From a virus: a stretch of 22,940 bases of DNA. Numbering within the stretch: position 1 is the stretch's first letter; each line of letters starts with the position of its first letter. This document shows, piece after piece, positions 7,218 through 13,336 of this stretch. The DNA lies in IMG/VR virus record IMGVR_UViG_3300046001_002824, positions 1 to 22,940 of that record; one strand, 5' to 3'. The notes beneath the pieces are model-generated. The model was not told where the DNA came from. It saw only the letters and a program-made list of their open reading frames with translations, and ran no database searches. The position numbers were made by a program, and so were the translations under genes.

Positions 7218-7540
7218 CTTGTTTCTATTATGTCAAATTTAATATACTCTTCACCTTTTTTAATATTTAATTTAACCGCTTCAAGTTGATAAATATCCCT
7301 ATCATTAAAATCATACTTCACAGTTAAGCAATCCTGAAAAACTTTAATACAATTATCTAAGTCCTGAAGCTTACTAGATAATCCAAATTCTAAAATAAGC
7401 TTGTAAGGCGGTCGACCAATAAAAAAAATAGGTAACTGTCTCATAACTTCTGATACATATTCTTTATGTACTTGGTTCTTAAATCTTTTACCTTGATAGC
7501 ACGAATTTACGCTTAATGCTTTGATGTTTATCTTTTCCAT
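7214..7540 (-). CDS. rusA: RusA-family Holliday junction resolvase
   Basis: A 108-residue protein of the usual RusA length. The core motif is SSKLQDLDNCIKVFQDCL, in which D60, D62, N63 and K66 match the DxDNxxK signature, followed by YDFNDRDIYQLEAVKL (76-91), where the family has its last catalytic aspartates. RusA dimers cut four-way junctions symmetrically with divalent metal, resolving recombination intermediates before packaging. The ATG overlaps the stop of the preceding 58-residue ORF (TAATG) and its TGA overlaps the next gene, so it is within the replication transcript. Confidence 0.88.
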   Translation of the reverse strand: MEKINIKALSVNSCYQGKRFKNQVHKEYVSEVMRQLPIFFIGRPPYKLILEFGLSSKLQDLDNCIKVFQDCLTVKYDFNDRDIYQLEAVKLNIKKGEEYIKFDIIETR

Positions 7541-7716
7541 TACTTGCCAAATTTAATGATATTTTTTAACTCATCAATTGTTTTGAATATTTTATACGGT
7601 TTATTAATTAAATAACCGCAAAATACTTTCTCAATCGTAATATTATATTTTCTGTATAAAATTATGTCAGGAGTATCCACTCGTTGAAATCCTAATCTTT
7701 CAAGTTCTTTTTTCAT
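7540..7716 (-). CDS. Small unknown protein (58 aa)
   Basis: A 58-residue ORF filling what would otherwise be a 170-base gap. It starts at an ATG in an ATGA overlap with the 96-residue gene, and its TAA overlaps the rusA ATG (TAATG). The protein begins MKKELERLGFQRVDTPDIIL and continues with short basic and aromatic strands ending KNIIKFGK. No domain was recognised. Perfect coupling on both sides is strong evidence that it is translated. Confidence 0.65.
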   Translation of the reverse strand: MKKELERLGFQRVDTPDIILYRKYNITIEKVFCGYLINKPYKIFKTIDELKNIIKFGK

Positions 7717-8003
7717 ATCATTTTTATTAGTTCATCGTTAATTTTAATCTGTTCTGTCGTTTCTTTTTTAGCTATTAGCCAATGCAATTCTAAATCTGAA
7801 CATCTACTTCGTGCAACCCTCCATTCTTTCTCAAGTGTTTTAAACGTGTTTAAGACTATGTTTAAATCATTGATAGTACTTTCTACTTCTTTTATCTTTA
7901 AGTCGCTTAAACCTTTTCTTTTCATGCTTATTTTGCGAAATAGTAGTTTATTTATTGTCATTGATAAATAAATTTCCGATTGTGTTAATCTTAAGTCGTC
8001 CAT
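7713..8003 (-). CDS. Helical coiled-coil protein of unknown function (96 aa)
   Basis: A 96-residue, almost entirely helical protein: MDDLRLTQSEIYLSM, a basic KISMKRKGLSDLKI section, then long amphipathic helices (VESTINDLNIVLNTFKTLE, IAKKETTEQIKINDELIKM) likely to form a coiled coil. There is no catalytic motif. It sits between the replicative ATPase (TAATG overlap) and the 58-residue ORF (ATGA overlap). A helicase-accessory or loader role would suit the position but is speculation. Confidence 0.65.
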   Translation of the reverse strand: MDDLRLTQSEIYLSMTINKLLFRKISMKRKGLSDLKIKEVESTINDLNIVLNTFKTLEKEWRVARSRCSDLELHWLIAKKETTEQIKINDELIKMI

Positions 8004-8905
8004 TAAAATCCAAAATTAGGTTTTAAATACTCACTTTTTTCTATCAAAGTGTTTCTTTTTATTAAATCGTAACCCCCAATTCTAAAACCTAATCCATTAT
8101 TAAAATCAAAAGGTAAAGGAAAATCCATAAGTGTAGGTTGCCCCCCCGTTCTATTTCGTTTGTTTTTACGTACGTGAATATGCGTAACGTTGTTCATGGT
8201 TTCATGCTGTGTAAATCTGTGAACTATCCAAAAGTCATCAGCTCTATTTGCAAATGCTTGACCCCCTTCAGCGTCTGCCATCTTTGGCGGTTTTTGATGT
8301 CCTTCTAGTGGATGTCCTTTCGGAAATTGTCCCGTACTTCTTTGGCTTTCTGTTGATGGGTGCAAAGAAATATAAACCGTTTTCTTTGAGCTATTGCAAA
8401 ATTCCCGCATCTCGTTTAAAAAATCGTAGTTGTCAGAAAACCCGTAACCCCGTTTTAATCCTGTATAAGGGTCTATAAAAAAAGCATCGGATGAACTTTC
8501 TTTAAATATTTTTAAAAGGTCGCTAGGTGAATAAATTAATGAAGGGTCTATGAATGTAAACCAGTGTTCAATTTTTAAATTAAACTTTCTAATCTCATCA
8601 TGCGTAAGGTAGTAAAAGTTTTTGCCTGAATACATTTGAATTAAATTTATCATTGTTTCTCCTACTTCGTCCTCACCCATCCATAAAGTCCATTTAATAT
8701 CATGTTGACTAGAAATAGCTAGTGCATACCATTGAAACCAATACGACTTACCAACGTTAGCACCTCCTAGAATCATGTTCATTTGTCCACGTTTAAAACG
8801 AATATAGTTATCAATGTTATCACACCCCAACCCTAAACCGCTTTTAACTTTACCATCTTTTACAGCGAAAAGATAGTCTATTGAATTATTTTTATTTAGA
8901 ATCAT
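8003..8905 (-). CDS. RecA/DnaB-fold replicative ATPase
   Basis: A 300-residue protein when started at the ATG at 8905; an in-frame TTG at 8938 would overlap the previous gene by 47 bases. A short N-terminal part precedes the ATPase core, with Walker A GGANVGKS (47-54), Walker B AFFIDPY (about 141-147) and a sensor strand VYISLHPST with a polar residue, as in RecA, RepA and DnaB-type proteins. A DnaB-like arginine-rich segment (HIHVRKNKRNRTGG) lies near the C-terminus. It lacks a full DnaB N-terminal domain. Placed right after the initiator-like protein, it is probably the phage helicase or helicase loader acting at the fork. The ATPase call is strong, helicase activity is inferred. Confidence 0.82.
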   Translation of the reverse strand: MILNKNNSIDYLFAVKDGKVKSGLGLGCDNIDNYIRFKRGQMNMILGGANVGKSYWFQWYALAISSQHDIKWTLWMGEDEVGETMINLIQMYSGKNFYYLTHDEIRKFNLKIEHWFTFIDPSLIYSPSDLLKIFKESSSDAFFIDPYTGLKRGYGFSDNYDFLNEMREFCNSSKKTVYISLHPSTESQRSTGQFPKGHPLEGHQKPPKMADAEGGQAFANRADDFWIVHRFTQHETMNNVTHIHVRKNKRNRTGGQPTLMDFPLPFDFNNGLGFRIGGYDLIKRNTLIEKSEYLKPNFGF

Positions 8906-9608
8906 TTTGTAGGGCTTTTTGTTTAATAGCTTCTGCAATTTGTAGTTCTGCTATTCGTGAACTTTCAAGTTGAGCAGGTGAAAGGTTGTAAGGATTTGCA
9001 ATTACTTCTTCATTAATATATTTTAAAGTATTTAATAAAGTTGTTTTCCAAATTTTAATAGGTTCTTTTTTATCTTTACGAGTAATGCACCAGTCATTAT
9101 TTTCCCATGATTTATATTTAAATATTAATTCTTGCTTATTTGCTTTTGGTTTATTTTCTAAAGCGTATTCTATAAATTCATCAATCGTTGGTTTAATAGT
9201 TATTGGTTTATTAGTTATTGGTTTATCTATAGTACTATTGCTTTGCCCCATGCCTTTGATTTGCTTTACCCCATGCTTTACGATTGCTTTATCCAATGCT
9301 TTACCGTTTTTAGGTATAGCATTTATTAAGCTGATTATGTTTGCAGAATATTGATTTGTACTTTTTTGAACCATTTTTATAAATCCGAAATCAACTAATT
9401 CATTTAAGTATCTAGTATAAGTTTGATTCTTTTTTATTCCAATAGCATCCATTGCCATTTGAGTAGGGAATCCAAATTTATCTCTCCAGCCTAAACGATT
9501 ACAATGTTCAATAGCAAAGAAATAAATTGCAGTATGATTTGGAGAAACCTTTTCAGGATTTTCAAAACACCAGTCAAAATAATTTCGAGAAAGTTCGTAT
9601 CCGTTCAT
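8892..9608 (-). CDS. Replication-initiator-like winged-helix protein
   Basis: A 238-residue protein with the ATG at 9608; an in-frame TTG at 9632 is rejected because the ATG overlaps the previous stop as TAATG. The N-terminal domain (about 1-110) looks like a winged helix: HTAIYFFAIEHCNRLGW, then FPTQMAMDAIGI and a recognition-like helix NQTYTRYLNELVDFGFIKMV. A lysine/proline/threonine linker with repeated KPIT units joins a C-terminal domain (about 150-238) with KYKSWENNDWCITRKDKKE and IKIWKTTLLNTL, as in DnaD-like or phage O-like initiators. It likely binds the origin and recruits the ATPase encoded next, with a 14-base overlap. In-frame 15-base repeats encode the linker. Confidence 0.75.
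   Translation of the reverse strand: MNGYELSRNYFDWCFENPEKVSPNHTAIYFFAIEHCNRLGWRDKFGFPTQMAMDAIGIKKNQTYTRYLNELVDFGFIKMVQKSTNQYSANIISLINAIPKNGKALDKAIVKHGVKQIKGMGQSNSTIDKPITNKPITIKPTIDEFIEYALENKPKANKQELIFKYKSWENNDWCITRKDKKEPIKIWKTTLLNTLKYINEEVIANPYNLSPAQLESSRIAELQIAEAIKQKALQNDSK
9190..9225 (-). repeat. 15-base direct repeats in the initiator gene
   Basis: Plus-strand GGTTTAATAGTTATT (9190-9204) is repeated as GGTTTATTAGTTATT (9205-9219) and a third partial unit GGTTTA (9220-9225). They encode the KPIT repeats of the linker. Iterons inside an initiator gene serve as origins in lambdoid phages; here this is a possibility only, and simple protein-linker repetition explains them too. Confidence 0.5.
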
Positions 9609-9793
9609 TATTTCATATCTTTTTGAATGCAATGTAAAGCTCCTATCAGTTTAAATACATCTTTTTTAGTTAAACTTATATTAACAAACTCTTCTTCTTT
9701 CAAATCTTTTGAATGAATACTTAAGTAATTATCAATTAATTCAAACTCAATATTAGAGTCTATTCTTGTTTCATCTGTAAATTTGTAAATCAT
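9608..9793 (-). CDS. Small acidic protein of unknown function (61 aa)
   Basis: A 61-residue protein beginning MIYKFTDETRIDSNIEFELI, rich in acidic residues, with a C-terminal helix LTKKDVFKLIGALHCIQKDMK. No domain was recognised. It is the first gene after the terminator-like hairpin at 9818-9863, about 20 bases downstream, so its expression, and that of the replication genes behind it, could be set by read-through of that structure. Its TAA overlaps the initiator ATG. Confidence 0.6.
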   Translation of the reverse strand: MIYKFTDETRIDSNIEFELIDNYLSIHSKDLKEEEFVNISLTKKDVFKLIGALHCIQKDMK

Positions 9794-9811
9794 AATAAAT
9801 AAATTAAGTTA

Positions 9812-9896
9812 AATAAAAAAGTCATTTAAAAAAGGCGCTGGACTACCTTTGATAAATGACTTTATAGTAATGTTTTTAGAAGTGTCCAGCTTCGTA
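9812..9896 (-). ncRNA. Candidate kissing-loop small RNA or leader
   Basis: The minus strand can encode an RNA of about 80-85 nt. It starts with a small hairpin GAAG-CUGGACA-CUUC (9879-9893) placed immediately after a -7 box, has an A/U-rich linker, then a long hairpin: 11-bp stem (9853-9863 with 9818-9828), inner AAAGG/CCUUU stem (9846-9850 with 9831-9835) and a 10-nt apical loop UAGUCCAGCG. The loop contains GUCCAGC (9837-9843), exactly complementary to GCUGGAC (9884-9890) of the first hairpin. The two loops could therefore kiss or form a pseudoknot. A U-run ends the structure. It may be a free small RNA or an attenuator before the replication genes. No known family was recognised; the pairings are read directly, the function is unknown. 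Confidence 0.5.
9814..9863 (-). terminator. Intrinsic terminator or attenuator
   Basis: Perfect 11-bp minus-strand stem AAAGTCATTTA/TAAATGACTTT (9853-9863 and 9818-9828) followed by a run of T from 9820 down to 9815. It lies after the methyltransferase gene and before the 61-residue gene. It would end the helicase/methyltransferase transcript and/or the short RNA above. The stem is AU-rich, so termination may be partial. Confidence 0.65.
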
Positions 9897-9898
9897 TA

Positions 9899-9929
9899 CA
9901 AATATAGTAATTATTATCTAATTAAAAAA
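9899..9929 (-). promoter_or_regulatory. Candidate promoter of the 9.8-kb RNA
   Basis: TATATTTG (9899-9906, minus strand) is a full match to the -7 consensus. The expected -33 site, 19 bases upstream at 9926-9929, reads TTTT rather than TTTG, a weak match overlapping the end of the methyltransferase gene. The predicted start falls at the first base pairs of the 5' hairpin, which supports a discrete RNA. Confidence 0.45.
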
Positions 9930-10941
9930 GTGTTTCTTGTTTAATAGTTGCTTTAAATCTTTTTTCAGCTTCTTTTAAATTTAAGATAGCTTGTTTGTAA
10001 TAACTATCTTTTAATTCAATTCCTATTGCTTTACGACCCATTGATACAGGACTAAACACTTCGCTTCCAACTCCCATAAACGGAGTTAAAACAACTTCAT
10101 TAGGATTAGAATATAGTTCTACAATTCTATCAATTACATCTAATTGTAGTGGGTGTACGTGTTTTTCATCATCCTCTTCTTTTGAATCTCTAAACGGTAA
10201 AACATTATCAATTCTAATATCGTCCCAAACAGAGCTAGCGTAACGTTGCCATATATAATGGTTTAATTTAGTTATTTTATCGTCTTCATTTATATTGTTT
10301 AAATGTTCCCAAAGTTGCTCAGTATTAAAATCTGAATTATTAGCGTTGTTGTATGCTCTTAAAATATTTGGTAGTATTGGAGTTTCACCTGCATAATTAT
10401 TCATTCCATACGGATGTGTTACGGGTACTTTGTTTTCGCCTTTCTTTGTGAATACTAAAACATAGTCAGGCATTGCTGTAAAACATTTTGTACTATCTTC
10501 AACAATGAACTTGTGCATTAAAGATTGTACCATTGTTCTCATTCTAACCTTTAAAGGCTCTTTCCATATTGTTATACGGTTACGATATTCAAAACCATAT
10601 TTAGTATGTAGTCTTATAATCTCATTAGGGAAGTCCCAAAGTCTACAAGTATTATCAAATACATCTGTACAATGAACAGCGGTAATCCTACCAGCTTTTG
10701 TCACTCTTGAAATCTCTTTAATTAAAAATTCATATTGTTCTAAAAACTGTTCTTTACTTTCACAATTGCTAAAGTCATTTTCAGAACTTGAATAGTTATA
10801 TAGTCCAGCAAATGGAGGGCTATATACTGATAAATCAATACTTTCATCTGATAATGTAGGCATTACTAGCATACAGTCGCTATTATAAATAGCATAGTTT
10901 TCTGTTACTACTTGGTCTTTTACTTTGTTTTCTGTTTTCAT
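9922..10941 (-). CDS. DNA amino-methyltransferase (N6A or N4C)
   Basis: A 339-residue DNA methyltransferase of the amino type. The catalytic motif IV is SPPF (41-44) near the N-terminus and the SAM-binding motif I TPFMGVGSE (286-294) lies near the C-terminus, followed by IGIELKDSYY; this order is the beta-class arrangement. It would methylate adenine N6 or cytosine N4 in a short target site. SPPF fits either. The middle 150 residues probably contain the target-recognition region. No restriction endonuclease is seen nearby; the partner three bases upstream is an SNF2-like helicase. Likely roles are protection from host restriction or marking of phage DNA. The ATG follows an AAATTATGA leader similar to those of other genes here. 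Confidence 0.9.
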   Translation of the reverse strand: MKTENKVKDQVVTENYAIYNSDCMLVMPTLSDESIDLSVYSPPFAGLYNYSSSENDFSNCESKEQFLEQYEFLIKEISRVTKAGRITAVHCTDVFDNTCRLWDFPNEIIRLHTKYGFEYRNRITIWKEPLKVRMRTMVQSLMHKFIVEDSTKCFTAMPDYVLVFTKKGENKVPVTHPYGMNNYAGETPILPNILRAYNNANNSDFNTEQLWEHLNNINEDDKITKLNHYIWQRYASSVWDDIRIDNVLPFRDSKEEDDEKHVHPLQLDVIDRIVELYSNPNEVVLTPFMGVGSEVFSPVSMGRKAIGIELKDSYYKQAILNLKEAEKRFKATIKQETLF

Positions 10942-10944
10942 AAT

Positions 10945-12315
10945 TTATATAAATAAAGGTTTAATTATTTCTTTGTTAAATTCTTTTACTTTGTGTTCAA
11001 ATGAACGGTTTACATTTTCTGTTAAGTTTTTATGAAGTAGTATTGCCTTTTCTGTTTTCTGTTGTAACGCTTCTAATACTCTTGTTTGACCATCTGATAT
11101 AACCATGTCAATAGTAACGTCATTCTTTTGTCCGAACCTCCAAAAACGTCTTATAGCTTGGTAGTACTGTTCATAACTCCATGTAGGAAAAAATACAGAA
11201 TGATTACAATGCTGCCAATTTAACCCCATTGAAGTCATTTTAGCCTTTGTAATTAGTCTTTTAATTTCTCCATTTGCAAACGCTAAAAGTATTTCTTCTT
11301 TTTTATCAATACTTTGAGATCCTATAATTTCAACTGCATTTTTATCAGCGTGTTTTAAAATACTACTTTCGTTGTTAGTGTTGCACCAATATACTGATGT
11401 CTTATCTTTTGCTAATTCAATAGCCTTTTCACATCTTTTTTCTTCTGTTTGTTTTTGTTCATGTCTAACCTCTGTCATTGATTTTGCAATAGGTGTAAAC
11501 ATTTGAATTTGTCCGTTAACATCTATTAGACTTTGATTTTCTACAACGTGTCTATTAATTTTTAATTCAGGCAAATTATATCTATCGTTTGAAAATCCTA
11601 AGTCGCTAGGCATCTTTGCCATTATTGACCATTGATTAACCCATGCAAAGAAATCTTTTTCAGCGTGTGGTTTTAAATAAAACTTTTCTCCTATGTTTCT
11701 ATTGTTAGAATCTACTGAATTTTGATTATTCTTAAAGAATTTGCCTAACATATCCATGTAACCCATGTAACCCAAAGCTTCACTACTAGTACCTAGTTCT
11801 ATAAAATCATTTGGAGATGGTGTTGCCGTAGACAAAAACCTATAAGGTATCTTTTTAACAAAGCTAGTTACCTCTTGTTTTATTTTACCATCAAAGTTTT
11901 TAAGTATTGAACTTTCATCTAGAATAACTCCTACAAAATCTGATTCATTAAAGTAATGTAAACGCTCGTAATTACATACTACTATCTTTTTTGTATGTTT
12001 ACCATCTTTACTATATTCAATGTCATCAATTCCTAGCTTATCAGCTTCTAAAATAAATTGAAATGCAACCGCTAAAGGTGTTAAAATCAATACTTTTTTA
12101 TTAGTATGGTTTATAATATTTTTAGCTATTGATAATTGTATTAAGGTTTTGCCTAATCCAGTATCGGCAAATACAGCCGTACGCCCTTTTCTAATAGCTT
12201 TTTCAATAATAAACTTTTGGAAATCGAAAGCCATCTCAGGTATGTAATTTGGCTCAAAACCAAAACTACCTAAAAGATGTCTTTTGTTTTCAATAAATTT
12301 TTCGTAATCATTCAT
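10945..12315 (-). CDS. SNF2-like superfamily 2 helicase/translocase
   Basis: A 456-residue superfamily 2 ATPase. Motif I is DTGLGKT (51-57), motif II DESS (133-136) in VILDESSILKN, motif III STATP (162-166), and the C-terminal lobe has the SNF2-type motif VI QAIRRFWRFGQ (386-396) with its arginine fingers. Motif Ia LILTPLAV is also present. Such proteins move along double-stranded DNA; phage members of this length have few accessory domains. It ends three bases before the DNA methyltransferase ATG, so the two are probably made together. Joint work with the methyltransferase on target access, or in replication or recombination, is possible. It starts after an AAAAACACAAA leader. Confidence 0.88.
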   Translation of the reverse strand: MNDYEKFIENKRHLLGSFGFEPNYIPEMAFDFQKFIIEKAIRKGRTAVFADTGLGKTLIQLSIAKNIINHTNKKVLILTPLAVAFQFILEADKLGIDDIEYSKDGKHTKKIVVCNYERLHYFNESDFVGVILDESSILKNFDGKIKQEVTSFVKKIPYRFLSTATPSPNDFIELGTSSEALGYMGYMDMLGKFFKNNQNSVDSNNRNIGEKFYLKPHAEKDFFAWVNQWSIMAKMPSDLGFSNDRYNLPELKINRHVVENQSLIDVNGQIQMFTPIAKSMTEVRHEQKQTEEKRCEKAIELAKDKTSVYWCNTNNESSILKHADKNAVEIIGSQSIDKKEEILLAFANGEIKRLITKAKMTSMGLNWQHCNHSVFFPTWSYEQYYQAIRRFWRFGQKNDVTIDMVISDGQTRVLEALQQKTEKAILLHKNLTENVNRSFEHKVKEFNKEIIKPLFI

Positions 12316-12333
12316 AATTTTTTGTGTTTTTAA

Positions 12334-12552
12334 TTAAGATAATTTTAACCATTCAATAAACTCTTCATCTGTAAGATTGTTTAAAAAATCTCTCATTGAA
12401 CTATCATCATTTTCTTTTTTCAAAATACAAGTTAGATTTATTTTTTGTCTAACTCCTAAAGGTAATGATGTAATTCTTCTATACCCTAAAGAATATTCTA
12501 AAGGTTGAGAATTTACTTTTTTTAATGTTTTTGTGATAATTCCTGCTTTCAT
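12334..12552 (-). CDS. Unknown small protein leading the helicase operon (72 aa)
   Basis: A 72-residue protein when started at the ATG at 12552; the in-frame TTG at 12582 would fall in the promoter -7 box and is rejected. It has a basic N-terminal half (MKAGIITKTLKKVNSQ, SLGYRRITSLPLGVRQKI) and an acidic helical end (NNLTDEEFIEWLKLS). A nucleic-acid-binding or regulatory role would suit its charge and first position in the operon, but no domain was recognised. It is preceded by an AAAAACACAAA leader and by the duplicated promoter module. Confidence 0.6.
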   Translation of the reverse strand: MKAGIITKTLKKVNSQPLEYSLGYRRITSLPLGVRQKINLTCILKKENDDSSMRDFLNNLTDEEFIEWLKLS

Positions 12553-12579
12553 AATTTTTGTGTTTTTAAATTGTTTCTG

Positions 12580-12610
12580 CAAATCTAACTATAATATTGA
12601 CTATAACAAG
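12580..12610 (-). promoter_or_regulatory. Promoter of the helicase/methyltransferase operon
   Basis: Minus strand CTTG (12607-12610), 19-base spacer, TAGATTTG (12580-12587): one mismatch from the Bacteroidetes TTTG-N19-TAnnTTTG consensus. It begins about 28 bases before the ATG at 12552. The whole stretch up to 12654 aligns without gaps to the promoter of the ERF operon at 15890-15964. Confidence 0.72.
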
Positions 12611-12629
12611 CTTTATTATATTTTTACTC

Positions 12630-12654
12630 TTATTTATATTAATTCTAAATAGTG
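12630..12654 (-). repeat. 25-base upstream element, copy 1
   Basis: These 25 bases, reading CACTATTTAGAA at the start of the minus strand, are identical to 15940-15964. Both copies lie at the same distance upstream of a -33 box. Identity over AT-rich noncoding DNA within one phage suggests a binding site for a regulator or RNA polymerase factor. Confidence 0.75.
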
Positions 12655-12702
12655 TTTTGCACAAATATACGGTAAATGATTGTGTTTGTAGTGTATTTGT
12701 GT

Positions 12703-12731
12703 TTTGGCAGTAAATGAATAATAGTGCCAAA
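12703..12731 (-). repeat. Inverted repeat TTTGGCA/TGCCAAA
   Basis: TTTGGCA (12703-12709) and TGCCAAA (12725-12731) form a perfect 7-bp dyad with a 15-base spacer. It could be a protein-binding dyad or an RNA hairpin loop. It lies between the long hairpin and the helicase promoter. Confidence 0.55.
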
Positions 12732-12736
12732 GTAAG

Positions 12737-12787
12737 AATAGGGAGAGCTTAGACAAAATAATTGCGTTTATTTTTACTCCCCCTATT
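12737..12787 (-). terminator. Long hairpin, probable operon end structure
   Basis: On the minus strand AAUAGGGGGAG (12777-12787) pairs with CUCUCCCUAUU (12737-12747) over 11 bp with one G-U pair; an inner AAAATAA/TTATTTT stem (12755-12761 with 12768-12774) tops it. On the plus strand the same position would be an A-C mismatch, so the structure suits a minus-strand RNA. There is no strong U-run after it, so it may stabilise the 3' end or be part of a noncoding RNA. Confidence 0.5.
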
Positions 12788-12832
12788 CAGTTGCTTAACC
12801 GAACAATACGCATTAAACAACTATAACACTTC

Positions 12833-12858
12833 ATTAGCGCAACTTCGCAGACGCTAAT
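12833..12858 (-). repeat. Inverted repeat ATTAGCG/CGCTAAT
   Basis: A perfect 7-bp dyad with a 12-base loop, close to the stop of the 97-residue gene; an ACGG/CCGT mini-stem (12859-12870) lies between it and the stop codon. More GC-rich than its surroundings. Consistent with a 3' end hairpin; no clear U-run. Confidence 0.45.
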
Positions 12859-12869
12859 ACGGTCGTCCG

Positions 12870-13163
12870 TTATATAAAACTTTTATTAAAAAATTCCCTT
12901 AATTCCTTTGTATTTTGTATCTGCTCGTCTGCTACCCCCGCTAAGTCTTCATCTGATTGCTTATAGTATAGACTATTACTAAACATCTCTAACTTCTTAA
13001 GTAAGTCCGTTGTGAAAAACTCTGGCAATACTTCGTTAAGTTCCTCAAAGTTTTCTAAAAATAGCGGCTGCATTGTCATTGTTTCAGCTATTAGCTTATT
13101 ATAGTGTAGTTGATTGTTGATTAACTTCAACTTTCGTTCCTGTACTTTAAATTTCTTATTCAT
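12870..13163 (-). CDS. Helical protein of unknown function (97 aa)
   Basis: A 97-residue protein, basic at the start (MNKKFKVQERKLKLINNQ), then mostly acidic and helical (LENFEELNEVLPEFF, ADEQIQNTKELREFF). No known domain. It is the last gene of the ERF operon, overlaps the previous gene by 8 bases, and is followed directly by the structured spacer. Confidence 0.6.
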   Translation of the reverse strand: MNKKFKVQERKLKLINNQLHYNKLIAETMTMQPLFLENFEELNEVLPEFFTTDLLKKLEMFSNSLYYKQSDEDLAGVADEQIQNTKELREFFNKSFI

Positions 13164-13335
13164 ATTCGTTGTTTTTAAACCATTCTAAGCCATTTAAACA
13201 CTTGTTAAATGCTATCTTATCTTTACGTTCATATTTGTTTCTTAGAATGCCCCCGTTGTGTTCTCTAGTTAGTGGCATTAATCTAGTTCTTTTAAACTGT
13301 TTTAGCCATTTCATGTATGCTATTTCTTTATCCAT
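13156..13335 (-). CDS. Basic small protein of unknown function (59 aa)
   Basis: A 59-residue, lysine- and arginine-rich protein (MDKEIAYMKWLKQFKRTRL, then NGGILRNKYERKDKIAFNKC). The ATG at 13335 lies one base after the previous stop; an in-frame TTG at 13359 is less likely. Charge suggests nucleic-acid contact. No family was recognised. Confidence 0.55.
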   Translation of the reverse strand: MDKEIAYMKWLKQFKRTRLMPLTREHNGGILRNKYERKDKIAFNKCLNGLEWFKNNEYE

Positions 13336-13336
13336 A

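Larger units (their letters stand above)
12655..12869 (-). other. Structured spacer, possible origin or regulatory RNA
   Basis: This 215-base gene-free stretch after the 97-residue gene contains, in transcription order: ATTAGCG/CGCTAAT (12833-12858), an 11-bp hairpin (12737-12787), TTTGGCA/TGCCAAA (12703-12731), an A/C-rich tract and a TATATTTG box (12662-12669) with no -33 partner. No ORF with a credible start fills it. It separates the ERF operon from the helicase operon. It could be a terminator array, a noncoding RNA or a replication origin. Confidence 0.5.

Noticed and set aside
7548-7578. ATTG-N19-TAAATTTG promoter-like pair before rusA
   Set aside because: The expected start would fall on or inside the ATG, and the region is coding for the 58-residue ORF; probably coincidence.
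8906-8938. TTG start for the RecA/DnaB-fold ATPase
   Set aside because: It would give a 47-base overlap; the ATG at 8905 gives 14 bases and matches the compact style. Similar TTG extensions at 9632, 12582, 13359 and 17161 were also rejected.
9922-12315. DISARM or BREX-type defence island
   Set aside because: Only a helicase and a methyltransferase are present; partner genes (DUF1998, phospholipase D, PglZ, BrxC and others) are missing and the surroundings are phage replication genes.
12790-12875. attC-like integron site or mobile cassette end
   Set aside because: The dyads and GC-rich patch suggested it, but core boxes of the RYYYAAC/GTTRRRY type are not present and no cassette or integrase is nearby.
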